DNA of 64,000 nt from Phenylobacterium glaciei (GTDB lineage: Bacteria; Pseudomonadota; Alphaproteobacteria; Caulobacterales; Caulobacteraceae): assembly GCF_016772415.1 (NCBI RefSeq), contig NZ_JAGSGD010000001.1:3001501-3065500 (forward strand), read 5' to 3'. The notes under the pieces were generated by a model. The model had not been told where the DNA came from, ran no database searches, and worked only from the letters and a program-made list of their open reading frames with translations. The translations under genes were made by a program, and so were the position numbers. Position 1 is the first letter of the stretch. Each line of letters starts with the position of its first letter. Below are positions 37,291-46,435 of the stretch, piece by piece.

Positions 37291-38091
37291 ATGGCGGGAC
37301 GGGTTCAAGGCAAGGTGGCTCTGGTCACCGGCGGGTCGAGCGGCATCGGGCGCGCCTGCGCCGAGCGGCTGGCGCAGGAAGGCGCGATCGTCGTCCTCAC
37401 CGACCTGCAGGACGAAAAGGGTCAGGCTCTCGCCGCCGAGATCGAGGCCAATGGCGGCAAGGCCCAGTACCGCCACCAGGACGTCACCTCCGAACAGGAA
37501 TGGATCGACACCGTCGCCGCCATCAAGGCCGATCACGGCCGCCTCGACATCCTGGTCAATAACGCCGGCATCGGCATCTCCGGCTCGGTGCTGGACATGG
37601 CGCTCAGCGACTTCCAGCGGCAGGTGGCGATCAATCTTGACGGCGTGTTCCTGGGGGTGAAGCACTCGATCCCGCTGATGCGCGCCTCCGGCGAGGGCGG
37701 TTCGATCATCAACATGTCCTCGGTGGCCGGCCTGAAGGGCTCGGCCATCCTGGCCGGCTACTGCGCCACCAAGGGCGGGGTGCGCCTCTTCACCAAGGCT
37801 GTGGCCATGGAGTGCGGGAACGCCAAGGACGGCATTCGGGTCAATTCCGTCCATCCCGGCATCATCGAGACCCCGATCTGGGACGACATCATCGGCACCG
37901 GCGAGGCCGGCGACAACGCTAGGCCGCCGCGGGCGCAGGTGCTGGACGCCATGAGCGCCGAGGCCGTGCCGCTGGGCGGCAAGGGCTATCCCCTCGACAT
38001 CGCCAACGGCGTCCTGTGGCTGGCCTCGGAGGAGAGCCGCTATGTCACGGGCGCCGAATTGGTCATCGACGGCGGCCTCTCGGTGAAGTAA
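37291..38091 (+). CDS. Short-chain dehydrogenase/reductase
   Basis: A 266-residue classical SDR from the ATG at 37291. The NAD(P)-binding TGGSSGIG starts at residue 13, an aspartate in LTDLQDE suggests NAD preference, and NNAG follows. The active site is serine in NMSS, tyrosine and lysine in GYCATKGG. The C-terminus has VTGAELVIDGGLSVK. The substrate is unknown; similar sequences are often cyclopentanol- or hydroxysteroid-type dehydrogenases. The small kinase gene follows after 10 bp. Confidence 0.92.
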   Translation: MAGRVQGKVALVTGGSSGIGRACAERLAQEGAIVVLTDLQDEKGQALAAEIEANGGKAQYRHQDVTSEQEWIDTVAAIKADHGRLDILVNNAGIGISGSVLDMALSDFQRQVAINLDGVFLGVKHSIPLMRASGEGGSIINMSSVAGLKGSAILAGYCATKGGVRLFTKAVAMECGNAKDGIRVNSVHPGIIETPIWDDIIGTGEAGDNARPPRAQVLDAMSAEAVPLGGKGYPLDIANGVLWLASEESRYVTGAELVIDGGLSVK

Positions 38092-38101
38092 CCGGCGGCC
38101 C

Positions 38102-38599
38102 ATGACCGCCACCCTGCACGTGATCTTCGGCCCCTCGGGCGCCGGCAAGTCGACCTACGCCCGAGAGCTCGCCCGCAGCGAGCCCGCGGTGCATTTCGCC
38201 ATCGACGACTGGATGGCGCGGCTGTTCGCCGCCGACATGCCCGAGCCGCTGGAGTTCGAGTGGATGATGGCCCGGGTCGAGCGCTGCGAGGCGCAGATCT
38301 GGTCCGTCGCCGCCGCGACGATGGCGGCCGGGACCTCGGTGGTCCTGGACCTCGGCCTGATGCGCAAGTCCGACCGGGCCCGGGTGGCGGAGATCGCGCA
38401 GGCCTGCGAGCTGCCGATCCAGTTCCACTTCGTCACCGCCAGCTCCGAGGTCCGCCGTGCGCGGGTGCTGGAACGCAACGAGGTGCGCGGCGAGACCTTC
38501 GCCATCGAGGTCAATCCCGACATGTTCGACTTCATCGAGGGCGTCTACGAGGCCCCCGAAGCCGAGGAACTCCGGGGCGCGATCATCTCCGAGAGCTAG
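38102..38599 (+). CDS. P-loop small-molecule kinase (AAA/zeta-toxin-like)
   Basis: A 165-residue protein. Walker A GPSGAGKST is at residues 10-18; an acidic DDW near 36 follows (substrate-binding), then VVLDLGLMRKSDRARV, and a lid with RRARVLERNEVRG. This is the layout of the small cytoplasmic AAA_33 kinases common in proteobacteria. The substrate is unknown. It is probably co-transcribed with the SDR gene and ends 4 bp into the convergent GST gene. Confidence 0.82.
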   Translation: MTATLHVIFGPSGAGKSTYARELARSEPAVHFAIDDWMARLFAADMPEPLEFEWMMARVERCEAQIWSVAAATMAAGTSVVLDLGLMRKSDRARVAEIAQACELPIQFHFVTASSEVRRARVLERNEVRGETFAIEVNPDMFDFIEGVYEAPEAEELRGAIISES

Positions 38600-39225
38600 G
38601 ACTGCGGGAACAGGTGCACCGGCCAGGTGGCGTCGGCGGCCCGGTGATAGGCCTCGCGATGGGTCAGGCGGGCATTGTAATCCGTCAGCACCGGATGCTC
38701 CGGCAGCTCCTTTCGATAGAGCGACCGGGAGATCACAGAGCCCAGCATGACATCGGCGGCTGAGAACCGGTCCCCCAGCAGCCACTTGCGGCCCTTCAGG
38801 CTCTCGGTCAGGACGCGGATCACGTCGTCATAGGCGCCAAAACCGGTCTCGCCGCCGGGCAGGTCGATGTGCTTGCCGTGCAGCACCAGCAGCGGCTCCA
38901 GCACCGCGGTCGAATAGACCATCCACTTCAGGTACGCGCCGCGCTCGGTCTCATCGATCTTGGGCGCCAGCGAGCCATAGCCATAGCGATCGGCCAGATA
39001 GATGCAGATGGCCGGATTCTCGCTCACCACCACCTTGCCGTCGGTGATGGTGGGCACCTTCCCGGACGGATTGAGCTTCAGGTATTCGGCTTTCTTCTGC
39101 TCGCCCTTGGCGATGTCGACGGTCTGCACATCGAAGGGGACGCCCAGTTCCTCCAGCAGCCAGTAGGCCGTGAAGGCCCGGCTGGCGGGGGAATGGTAGA
39201 GGGTGATGCCCCGCTTGGCGGCCAT
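38596..39225 (-). CDS. Glutathione S-transferase
   Basis: A 209-residue protein. The N-terminal thioredoxin-like domain has LYHSPASRAFTAYWLLEELG and the cis-proline motif GKVPTI followed by VVSENPAICIYLAD. The C-terminal helical domain has LLGDRFSAADVMLG. The catalytic serine of beta/theta-like classes is plausibly S12 or S15. It conjugates or isomerises substrates with glutathione; the target is unknown. Its stop overlaps that of the convergent kinase gene. Confidence 0.92.
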   Translation of the reverse strand: MAAKRGITLYHSPASRAFTAYWLLEELGVPFDVQTVDIAKGEQKKAEYLKLNPSGKVPTITDGKVVVSENPAICIYLADRYGYGSLAPKIDETERGAYLKWMVYSTAVLEPLLVLHGKHIDLPGGETGFGAYDDVIRVLTESLKGRKWLLGDRFSAADVMLGSVISRSLYRKELPEHPVLTDYNARLTHREAYHRAADATWPVHLFPQS

Positions 39226-39472
39226 GGTGTCGTCTTTCGTTGAAGCGGCAATCTAGGCGCCCCGGGACCCGGGCGCCACCAGCGGCCGAGGGAACGGCCT
39301 CATGAGCCGAGAGTTTGGGACCTAATTGCGGCCCCGGCCGCGGCCGGCAATGTCATTGCTGCATTGCACCCCTTGAGTTTTCACAGTCTGGCTTCTATCC
39401 TCTATCCCCCCGGTCGCCTGCGCCCGCGGCCGGAACACAAACCCAAGGGCGAACCCGAGTCACCTTACTGCC

Positions 39473-39946
39473 ATGGAAAAAGTCCCAATGACCGCCGAGG
39501 GCTATCACGCCCTCGACGAAGACCTGAAGCGTTTGAAAACCCTGGAGCGACCAGCAGTGATCGCGGCCATTTCGGAAGCTCGCGAGCACGGCGACCTTTC
39601 GGAAAACGCCGAGTACCACGCTGCGAAGGAGCGCCAAGGCTGGATCGAAGGCCAGATCGCCGACATCGAAGATCGGATGGCCCGCGCACAGGTCATCGAC
39701 GTGTCCAAACTTTCCGGTAGTCAGGTAAAGTTCGGCGCCACGGTCTCCGTGGTCGACGAGGACACTGAGGATCAAGCCCGCTACCAGATCGTTGGCGAGC
39801 ACGAAGCCGACGTGAAGCTGGGCAAGATCTCCATCGCCTCGCCGATCGCGCGCGCGATGATCGGCAAGGAGATGGGCGACGTCGTCGAGGTCCCCACCCC
39901 CGGCGGCACCAAGGCCTACGAGATCCTCAAGGTCGAGTGGGTCTAG
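39473..39946 (+). CDS. greA: Transcription elongation factor GreA
   Basis: A 157-residue protein of normal length. The N-terminal coiled coil carries the acidic tip [18 protein letters not shown], which enters the RNA polymerase secondary channel and stimulates cleavage of backtracked RNA. The C-terminal FKBP-like domain has [18 protein letters not shown] and [18 protein letters not shown]. It is a single-gene unit; the 247 bp upstream contain a short G+C hairpin (39256-39277) but no gene. Confidence 0.97.
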   Translation: MEKVPMTAEGYHALDEDLKRLKTLERPAVIAAISEAREHGDLSENAEYHAAKERQGWIEGQIADIEDRMARAQVIDVSKLSGSQVKFGATVSVVDEDTEDQARYQIVGEHEADVKLGKISIASPIARAMIGKEMGDVVEVPTPGGTKAYEILKVEWV

Positions 39947-40033
39947 CTAGCTCCTAGCGACGCCAAAAGGTCGTTATGGTAGCCGGCGAGAGTCGGCTCC
40001 CTGACTCACGCCTGCAGACGGAATGCCCTCAGC

Positions 40034-41026
40034 TTGCCGAAATCCCTCGATACGCCACCGCTCGTGATCTGGGCCGTTTCCGACGGGCGCGCCGGGATGG
40101 AGAGCCAGGTCGTGGGTCTGGCCAACGCCATCGCGGCCAAGCGCCGGGCCGAGGTCGTGGTCAAGCGGGTGGCCTGGAAGGGCCGCGTCGGCCGCCTGCC
40201 CTGGTGGCTGAACCCTTTCCCGCTGCGGTCCCTGAAGCCCGATACGGGCATCGGCCCGCCCTGGCCCGACATCTGGCTGGCCGCCGGCCGCGCCACCCTG
40301 CCGCTCTCCATCCGCCTGAAGGCCTGGACCAGGAACACCACGTTCGTGGTCCAGACCCAGGACCCCCGCATGCCCACCAGCCTGTTTGATCTGGTGATCC
40401 CGCCCAAGCACGACCGGCTGCAGGGCGACAATGTGTTTTCGATCACCGGCTCCCCCAACGGCGTCAACGCCAAGCGGCTGAAGGCCGAACTGGGCCGCTT
40501 CAAGAAGCAGATCGACGCCCTGCCCCGCCCCCGCGTCGCCGTGGTGATCGGCGGCAAGTCCAAGGCCCACAACATGTCGGTGGAACGCGCCGCAGCCCTG
40601 GCCCACGAGATCGAGTTGCCGATCGTCCAGGAGGGTGGCTCGGTGATGGTGAGCTTCTCGCGCCGCACGCCCGAGCCGGCCCGCGCGCTGCTCACCGCGC
40701 GGCTGCGGCACATGCCGGGGATCATCTGGGATGGCGAGGGCGACAACCCCTATTTCGCCTTCCTGGCGGCCGCCGACTACATCCTGGTGACCGAGGACTC
40801 CACCAACATGGCCACCGACGCGGCCAGCACGGGCAAGCCGGTCTTCATCCTCAAGATGGACGGCGACAGCCTGAAGTTCCGCCTGTTCCACGAGGACCTG
40901 GAACGCCTGGGCGCCGCCCGGCCCTTTGGCGGCGCCTTCCACAAATGGAAGTATCCGCCCCTGGCCGAGACCGACCGGGCCGCCGCCGAGGTGCTGCGCC
41001 GCTACGACGAACGGAAGCCCTTATGA
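40034..41026 (+). CDS. ELM1-family protein (mitochondrial fission ELM1-like, DUF1022)
   Basis: About 330 residues; the TTG at 40034 is the best available start but has no clear ribosome-binding site. WAVSDGRAGMESQVVGLANAI opens the protein. VIGGKSKAHN and a C-terminal ILVTEDSTNMATDAASTGKPVFIL give the GT-B-like glycosyltransferase layout of this family, where the last stretch resembles a nucleotide-sugar binding site. Plant ELM1 recruits a dynamin to mitochondria; the alphaproteobacterial relatives have no proven role. The following GNAT gene overlaps it by 4 nt. Confidence 0.85.
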   Translation: MPKSLDTPPLVIWAVSDGRAGMESQVVGLANAIAAKRRAEVVVKRVAWKGRVGRLPWWLNPFPLRSLKPDTGIGPPWPDIWLAAGRATLPLSIRLKAWTRNTTFVVQTQDPRMPTSLFDLVIPPKHDRLQGDNVFSITGSPNGVNAKRLKAELGRFKKQIDALPRPRVAVVIGGKSKAHNMSVERAAALAHEIELPIVQEGGSVMVSFSRRTPEPARALLTARLRHMPGIIWDGEGDNPYFAFLAAADYILVTEDSTNMATDAASTGKPVFILKMDGDSLKFRLFHEDLERLGAARPFGGAFHKWKYPPLAETDRAAAEVLRRYDERKPL

Positions 41027-41484
41027 GCGTCGCCATCCGCCCAGCAAACCCCGACGACCTCTCCGCCATCCTGGCCCTCGACCCCGTCGCCCGGCGCGAG
41101 GAGCGCCGCCACGACTATATGAGCAAGGCCATCGCCGGCGATCGCGGCATGGACGTCCGCGTCCTCGTGCTGGACGACCAGATCGCCGGCCATGCGGTGA
41201 TGGCGGAGTTCTTCGGCCACCCCTTCCTGGAACGCATCTACACCGGCGAGAATTTCCTGCGCCGGGGCGTGGCCGGGGCCCTGATGGCCAATATCGAGGG
41301 CCAGTTCGAGGGCGACCGGATGTTCGTCTCCTGCAACGAGTCCAACCAGGCCATGCGCACCCTGTTGGTGGCCCGCGGCTACAAGGTCTCAGGCATGGTG
41401 GAGAACCTCGACCCCGGCGATCCCGAGCTGTTCTTCGTGATCTTCCGCGACGCCCTGGACGCCGCCATCGAGGCCGCCAGTTGA
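41023..41484 (+). CDS. GNAT-family acetyltransferase
   Basis: A 153-residue protein whose ATG overlaps the ELM1-like stop (ATGA). SVAIRPANPDDLSAILALD opens the GNAT fold, GHAVMAEFFGHPF is strand 4, and an RRGVAGALMANIE segment corresponds to the acetyl-CoA pyrophosphate loop in a degenerate form. The C-terminal NQAMRTLLVARGYKVSGMVENLDPGDPELFF is typical. The substrate is unknown; tight coupling suggests a shared task with the ELM1-like protein. Confidence 0.8.
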   Translation: MSVAIRPANPDDLSAILALDPVARREERRHDYMSKAIAGDRGMDVRVLVLDDQIAGHAVMAEFFGHPFLERIYTGENFLRRGVAGALMANIEGQFEGDRMFVSCNESNQAMRTLLVARGYKVSGMVENLDPGDPELFFVIFRDALDAAIEAAS

Positions 41485-41689
41485 GCGCCGCCCACAATCC
41501 AAAGAACAAGCGGCGCGGTACCTAAAACGATGGCGGCCTCATCCTAACGGGAGACAAGTAGTCGCACCTTCGAAAACTATCACCGGTTGACTTGGGCTGC
41601 GAACAACTTTCGATAAGAAGCCGATTGCGCTGGCTGGCGGGGCGCCGCGTCACTCGAATACGGCGCGCCCGCTGCATAAGGGTTTCGAG

Positions 41690-42100
41690 ATGCATATCCT
41701 TGTGATCGATGACGACCCGCTTATTCGGATGATGGTGACGGCCGTCCTGACCACCGACACCCAGAAGGTCACCAGCGTGGAGAACGGTATGGACGGGTTG
41801 GTCTGCGCCGCGTCGCCTCCACCCGACCTGGTTCTCCTCGACGTCTCGATGCCGGATGTATCGGGCTTTGATCTTCTCCCCCGCTTGCTGAAGTCCCGGG
41901 GCTGGGCGCGCACGCCGATCCTAATGCTCACCGCCGAAAACGAGATCGAGAACATCATCCGAGCGCGGCGTGAAGGCGCCCGAGGCTATATCTGCAAGCC
42001 GGTCCAACCCGATACGCTTGTGGCGATGGTGAACGACATCCTGCACCAGCCAGATATCGTTTGGCTCGACGACTATACCCGCGTCCGGCGCCCGGCCTAG
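41690..42100 (+). CDS. Single-domain response regulator
   Basis: A 136-residue receiver domain with no output domain. D7 and D8, phosphoacceptor D51 (LVLLDVSMPD), T80 and K102 (ICKPVQ) are present. A short C-terminal extension (DIVWLDDYTRVRRPA) follows. It opens a cluster with a second receiver and an Hpt protein, with no kinase gene beside them. Single-domain regulators in Caulobacterales (DivK, CpdR, Cle proteins) work by protein contacts. Confidence 0.9.
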   Translation: MHILVIDDDPLIRMMVTAVLTTDTQKVTSVENGMDGLVCAASPPPDLVLLDVSMPDVSGFDLLPRLLKSRGWARTPILMLTAENEIENIIRARREGARGYICKPVQPDTLVAMVNDILHQPDIVWLDDYTRVRRPA

Positions 42101-42135
42101 GTTTCGGATGCCCTCGGACATGAGGGGTTTGGGGA

Positions 42136-42558
42136 ATGACGGCTCCCTTGGCGCCCGAGATCGGGAGCATGAAGTTCGACATGCGAATTCTATACGTTGA
42201 TGACGACGACCTTATCCGGGATCTGGTTGGCATATTCTTGAACCGCGACCCCGGCTTCCAAAGCCATATGGCGGCCTCGGGCGAGGCGGCCCTGGCCTGC
42301 CTTGAAACGTTCGTCCCGGATGTTGTTCTGCTTGACGTCAGCATGCCCGAGATGGATGGCCCCGAAGTGCTCAGAAGACTGCGCCTGGTTTCGGGGCACA
42401 GTCGCACGCCGGTGATCTTCATGACCGCTCGCGCCTTGACCGACGAGCGCCAACGCCTGATGGCGCTCGGCGCCGTGGGGGTGATCATGAAACCCTTTGA
42501 TCCGATCTCCCTGTCCCGTGATATCCGCGCAATGGTGGGAGCACTTCCTGGTGGATGA
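42136..42558 (+). CDS. Single-domain response regulator
   Basis: A 140-residue receiver. The acidic cluster VDDDD (21-25), phosphoacceptor D67 (VVLLDVSMPEMDG), T97 and K119 (IMKPFD) are present. Starts at residues 12 or 16 would also leave a complete domain. It ends inside the beginning of the Hpt gene (8-nt overlap), so receiver and phosphotransfer protein are made together, suggesting a phosphorelay pair. Confidence 0.9.
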   Translation: MTAPLAPEIGSMKFDMRILYVDDDDLIRDLVGIFLNRDPGFQSHMAASGEAALACLETFVPDVVLLDVSMPEMDGPEVLRRLRLVSGHSRTPVIFMTARALTDERQRLMALGAVGVIMKPFDPISLSRDIRAMVGALPGG

Positions 42559-42850
42559 CGCCCTGGTGGAGGTCCGTCGGCAGTTCCGGCAGCGCTGCAG
42601 CGGTGACCTGCGTGCGTTGCGGAGCGCCATGCGAGAGCCACGTGGGATCGCAGCTACCTCCTTCCAGACCATGGTTCACCGGATTTCCGGCATCGCGGGC
42701 ACGCTCGGTTTCCCGGAGCTCGGAGCCGCGGCTGTGGAGGTCGATCGTGACTTCTCCAGGGATGCAGAGATAAGCTTGGCGGGGCTTCAACGGCTTGAGA
42801 TTGCGTTGGCGGAGGTCGCCGAACCGCCCGGCGATCTATCTGCGCGCTAG
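42551..42850 (+). CDS. Histidine phosphotransfer (Hpt) domain protein
   Basis: A 99-residue helical protein from a GTG at 42551 that overlaps the preceding gene. TMVHRISGIAGTLGFPELGAAAVEVD holds the phosphorylatable histidine (H43) in the Hpt helix pattern (H-R-I-S-G-x-A-G-x-L-G). The length fits a free Hpt protein. It may shuttle phosphate between a hybrid kinase elsewhere and the two receivers upstream. The PseG-like gene follows 45 bp downstream. Confidence 0.85.
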   Translation: MDDALVEVRRQFRQRCSGDLRALRSAMREPRGIAATSFQTMVHRISGIAGTLGFPELGAAAVEVDRDFSRDAEISLAGLQRLEIALAEVAEPPGDLSAR

Positions 42851-42895
42851 AGCCGCCTTCCCAGCGCCCCGCTTTCGGCCTTCCATGCGCGGGAG

Positions 42896-43957
42896 ATGAT
42901 TCCCCAGCGCCCCCGCATCCTGTTTGTCGCCAACGCCGGCCCCGAGGTCGGTGGGGGCCACGTCATGCGCTGCATCACCCTGGCCCGCGCCCTGGGCGAG
43001 CGTGGCGCCGACTGCGCCTTCGCCTGCACGCCGGAGGTCGCCGCCCTGCTGGACGTGTTCGGGCCGGAGATCGTGCGCGAGGAGGCCACCGGCCTCGACC
43101 CCGACCACATCGCCGACGCCCTGACCGGGGTGCGCTTCGACGCCGTGGTGTTCGACCACTACGGCCTCGCCCGCGAACATCACGAGGCCCTGGCCAAGGG
43201 CCGCACCACCCTGGTGATCGACGACCTGGCCGACCGGCCGCTGGCCGCCAACCTGGTGCTGGACTCCGGACCGGGGCGGCAGGCCAGCGACTATGCCCTC
43301 TTCACCGACGCCCAGTTGCTACTGGGCCCGGAGTTCGCCCCGGTGCGTCCGGAGTTCGCCCACGTGCGCAGCGCCGCCCTCTCGCGCCGGACCGGACAGG
43401 TGCGCCGGGTGCTGGTGAGCCTTGGCCTCACCGACCTGGGCGGCATCACCGCACGGGTTGTCGAGCGGCTGCGAATGCGGCTCTCCGACGTGGCCCTTGA
43501 TGTGGTGCTGGGCGCCGGCGCCCCGAGCCTGCCGGGTCTGACCAAGGTCGCCGGCCGCGATCCGCGCCTGACGATCCACGTCGACAGCCAGGACATGGCC
43601 AACCTGATCCTGACCGCCGACATCGCCATAGGGGCGGCGGGGTCGAGTGTCTGGGAGCGCTGCGTCCTGGGCCTACCGTCCGCCATCCTGGTGCTCGCCC
43701 AGAACCAGCAGGGGGCCGCCGCGGCCCTGGCCGAGCGCGAGGCCGCCCTGGTCGTCGATGCCGGCGCCGACAACCTGGATGCCCGGCTGGACCGCGCCAT
43801 CGTCCGCCTGCTGACCGACGCCCCCCTGCGCCAGAAGCTGTCGGCGGCCAGCGCGGCGATCTGCGACGGCCTGGGCGCGGGCCGCGCCGCGGAGGCCTTC
43901 CTGAAGCTCATCGCTGCCCGCGACAGCCTGCCTCACCCGCAACCCCCGCAGCCTTAA
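42896..43957 (+). CDS. pseG: PseG-type UDP-sugar hydrolase (pseudaminic acid pathway)
   Basis: A 353-residue protein. GGGHVMRCITLARALGERG is the PseG signature (the histidine acts in catalysis), VFDHYGLAREHHEAL and VIDDLADRPL follow, and the C-terminal GT-B-like half has GAAGSSVWERCVLGLPS. PseG removes UDP from UDP-2,4-diacetamido-2,4,6-trideoxy-L-altrose, the fourth step to pseudaminic acid. In Caulobacter the equivalent FlmD serves flagellin glycosylation. The PseI gene is close by on the opposite strand; other steps are not in the window. Confidence 0.88.
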   Translation: MIPQRPRILFVANAGPEVGGGHVMRCITLARALGERGADCAFACTPEVAALLDVFGPEIVREEATGLDPDHIADALTGVRFDAVVFDHYGLAREHHEALAKGRTTLVIDDLADRPLAANLVLDSGPGRQASDYALFTDAQLLLGPEFAPVRPEFAHVRSAALSRRTGQVRRVLVSLGLTDLGGITARVVERLRMRLSDVALDVVLGAGAPSLPGLTKVAGRDPRLTIHVDSQDMANLILTADIAIGAAGSSVWERCVLGLPSAILVLAQNQQGAAAALAEREAALVVDAGADNLDARLDRAIVRLLTDAPLRQKLSAASAAICDGLGAGRAAEAFLKLIAARDSLPHPQPPQP

Positions 43958-44031
43958 CGCTCTTTTCGCATCCCAGGGCTTAGCCTTGGCGAAACGGGGA
44001 GAGCGCCAAACGCGCTCAAAAGACAGTCGGC

Positions 44032-45318
44032 ATGCGACAGCTTGGCGTAATCCGGAGCTCCAAAGCTCCGACAGTCCGCATCATCGGCGGCGGGCTCACC
44101 GGTATCCTGGCCGCCCTCGAGGCCCACCGCCTCGGCTGCCGCGACATCGAACTTCATGAGCGCTTCGACCAACTGGGCGGGACCGCCTGGCCGCGGCGCG
44201 ACCATGGTCTGGAACTGCGCGCCGACCACCGCTATTTCGGTCCACAGGGTGATCCGACGCGGACCCTGCTGGAAGCCAACGGCCTGGCCTTCGACGACTT
44301 CGAGAACCGCTTCGGCTCGGTCAGCCCCGCCCCAGGCGGCGATCTCGCCTTCACCCACGATTTCGAAGGCCCGGCCCTGCGGACCCGCAAGCTGGACCTG
44401 GACCACATCACCGGCGACAGCCTGGCCGACAGGATCCGCGCCTATCCCCATGATATCTCTGGCCATCTGACTCGCTATTGCCAGTGGGCCCTGGGCTCCT
44501 GGCTGGACGAGGTGGACGCCGGTGCGGCCATCCCGTTGGGCATCAAGCGCGTCTACGCCACCGACATCGACACCTGCGACCTGGCCCGCGCCAAGAAGGC
44601 CGACCCGGTCTATGACGGCCTCTACGGCATTCCCCGCGCCCTGTGGGGCCGGCTGCAGAACCAGACGGCCAGCCTGCCGGCCGACGGCTACCAGACCTTC
44701 TTCATGCGCTGCCAGAGCGCCCTGGAGCGGCTGGGGGTCACCATCCAGACCGCCTCCTTCCTGTCGCCACAGCAGGCTTTCCGGGCTCGCGAGGCCGGCG
44801 ATGTCGTGGTCTGGGCCGCCGATCCGGCCCCGCTGTTCGCGCCGCTGGAGCTAGAGCCGCCCAAGCGCCTGGCCAAGAGCCTCACCAGCTACATCTTCAA
44901 GGCCCGCTACGCCGGCCCCCTGCCGTTCCACGTGCGCAACTTCACTGCCGAGGGCTCCGTCTTCCGGGTGCACCTCTACGAGTGCCGCGGCCAGGCCCTG
45001 CTGAGCGCCGAGTGCGTCTCCGAGATTTCCGACTGCGACCTGCGCCGGCAAATCCACAAGCTGATGGGCGGTTTCGGCGGCGCCTCGCTGCACCTCGATG
45101 AGACAGTCTCCATCCAGGTCGAGCCCCGCTGGGCCCAGCACTCCCTGGACGCCGCCCGCAAACTCGCGGGCCTGCACGCCGCGCTCGCCAAACACCAAGG
45201 CGCCAACTTCATCGCCGGCGCCTGGGAAGCCCAGACGCAGACGGCCTCGCTGTCGGAAATCTCCAAGTCGCTGACCCAGGCCCTGGAGATCGAACCGGCC
45301 GAGGCGATCGCCGCCTAG
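44032..45318 (+). CDS. FAD/NAD(P)-binding oxidoreductase-like protein in the pseudaminic-acid group
   Basis: A 428-residue protein. VRIIGGGLTGILAALEAHRLGC is a Rossmann dinucleotide-binding motif and ELHERFDQLGGTAWP fits an FAD-binding amine-oxidase-like fold. Later parts resemble UDP-galactopyranose-mutase-like or protoporphyrinogen-oxidase-like proteins only loosely (DVVVWAADPAPLF as the second FAD contact). No activity can be named. Its position between PseG and PseI genes suggests sugar or flagellin-glycan work. Its stop and that of the convergent PseI gene share one CTAG. Confidence 0.7.
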   Translation: MRQLGVIRSSKAPTVRIIGGGLTGILAALEAHRLGCRDIELHERFDQLGGTAWPRRDHGLELRADHRYFGPQGDPTRTLLEANGLAFDDFENRFGSVSPAPGGDLAFTHDFEGPALRTRKLDLDHITGDSLADRIRAYPHDISGHLTRYCQWALGSWLDEVDAGAAIPLGIKRVYATDIDTCDLARAKKADPVYDGLYGIPRALWGRLQNQTASLPADGYQTFFMRCQSALERLGVTIQTASFLSPQQAFRAREAGDVVVWAADPAPLFAPLELEPPKRLAKSLTSYIFKARYAGPLPFHVRNFTAEGSVFRVHLYECRGQALLSAECVSEISDCDLRRQIHKLMGGFGGASLHLDETVSIQVEPRWAQHSLDAARKLAGLHAALAKHQGANFIAGAWEAQTQTASLSEISKSLTQALEIEPAEAIAA

Positions 45319-46370
45319 CCCAGCATATCCCAGGCCAGCGGCTCGCCCCGGGCGAGGTCGCGGCTGGCGCGTTTGCCCAGCACCTTGGCCATGTCGGCCG
45401 GCGGCAGGCCGTTGCCCGGCCGGATCGAGCGGACATTTTCGCGGGTCAGGATCTCGCCGGCCTTCACGTCGGCGCTGACATAGAGCGAGCGGCGGAACTG
45501 GCGGTTGGCCTTTTCCGACCCCAGCAGGTCGTAATGGGCGCGGCCCAGGCTTTTCCAGGCGTCCTTGCAGTCGCGAACCAGGGCCGTGAACTCCGCCGGC
45601 TCCAGGCTGAAGGCGGCGTCCGGGCCGCCGTCGGCACGGGCCAGGGTGAAGTGCTTCTCGATCATGCAGGCGCCGAGCGCGATGGCCGCCACCGAGGCCG
45701 CCGTGCCGTGGGTGTGGTCCGAAAGGCCGATAGGGCTGTCGAAGCGCGTGGCCATGTCCGCGACGGTACGGACATTGGCGTCCTCCAGGGCGGCTGGGTA
45801 GCTGGACACGCAGTGGAGCATCACCACACCCGGCGCGCCGGCGGCCAGGGCGGTGTCGCGGGCGGCGGCCATCTCGGCCAGGTTGGCCATGCCGGTGGAG
45901 ATGATCAGCGGTTTGCCCTTGGCCGCCGCATAGGCGATCAGCGGCAAGTCCACGGCCTCGAAGGACGCGATCTTGAAGGCCGGCGCCCCCAGCCCGTCCA
46001 GCAGGTCCACGGCGCTCTCGTCGAAGGGGCTGGAGAACAGGGTCACACCCCGCCTGGCCGCCCGTTCGAACAGGGCCGCGTGCCACGCGTAGGGAGTCTG
46101 GGCCTCTTGATAGAGCTCGTACAGGCTGCGGCCGTCCCACAGCCCACCGTGGATTTTGAACTCCGGCCGGTCGACATCCATGGTGATGGTGTCGGCGGTA
46201 TAGGTCTGGATCTTGATAGCGTCGCAGCCGGTGTCGGCGGCGGCATCGATCATGGTCAGGGCCCGGTCCAGGCTGCCGTTGTGGTTCCCCGACAGCTCGC
46301 AGATCACATAGGGCTCGTGGTCGGCGCCGATCCTGCGGCCGGCGATTTCGATATGGGGGAGATCAGACAT
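45315..46370 (-). CDS. pseI: Pseudaminic acid synthase (NeuB family)
   Basis: A 351-residue protein from the ATG at 46370. The TIM-barrel NeuB domain has CELSGNHNGSLDRAL, DAIKIQTYTADTITMD and GLSDHTHG with metal-binding histidines; FKIASFEAVDLPLI is also typical. The C-terminal SAF (antifreeze-like) domain starts near 290 (RSLYVSADVKAGEIL, ENVRSIRPGNGLPP). It condenses the deoxy-altrose sugar with phosphoenolpyruvate. PseI is preferred over sialic- or legionaminic-acid synthase because of the PseG neighbour and the IKIQTYTADTIT segment. It converges on the FAD-like gene. Confidence 0.88.
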   Translation of the reverse strand: MSDLPHIEIAGRRIGADHEPYVICELSGNHNGSLDRALTMIDAAADTGCDAIKIQTYTADTITMDVDRPEFKIHGGLWDGRSLYELYQEAQTPYAWHAALFERAARRGVTLFSSPFDESAVDLLDGLGAPAFKIASFEAVDLPLIAYAAAKGKPLIISTGMANLAEMAAARDTALAAGAPGVVMLHCVSSYPAALEDANVRTVADMATRFDSPIGLSDHTHGTAASVAAIALGACMIEKHFTLARADGGPDAAFSLEPAEFTALVRDCKDAWKSLGRAHYDLLGSEKANRQFRRSLYVSADVKAGEILTRENVRSIRPGNGLPPADMAKVLGKRASRDLARGEPLAWDMLG

Positions 46371-46435
46371 GGGCGACCGAGCAGCTTGATGCGCCACCCT
46401 AGCCGCCCGCGCTGAAGCAGGCGTTAACCAAACCC

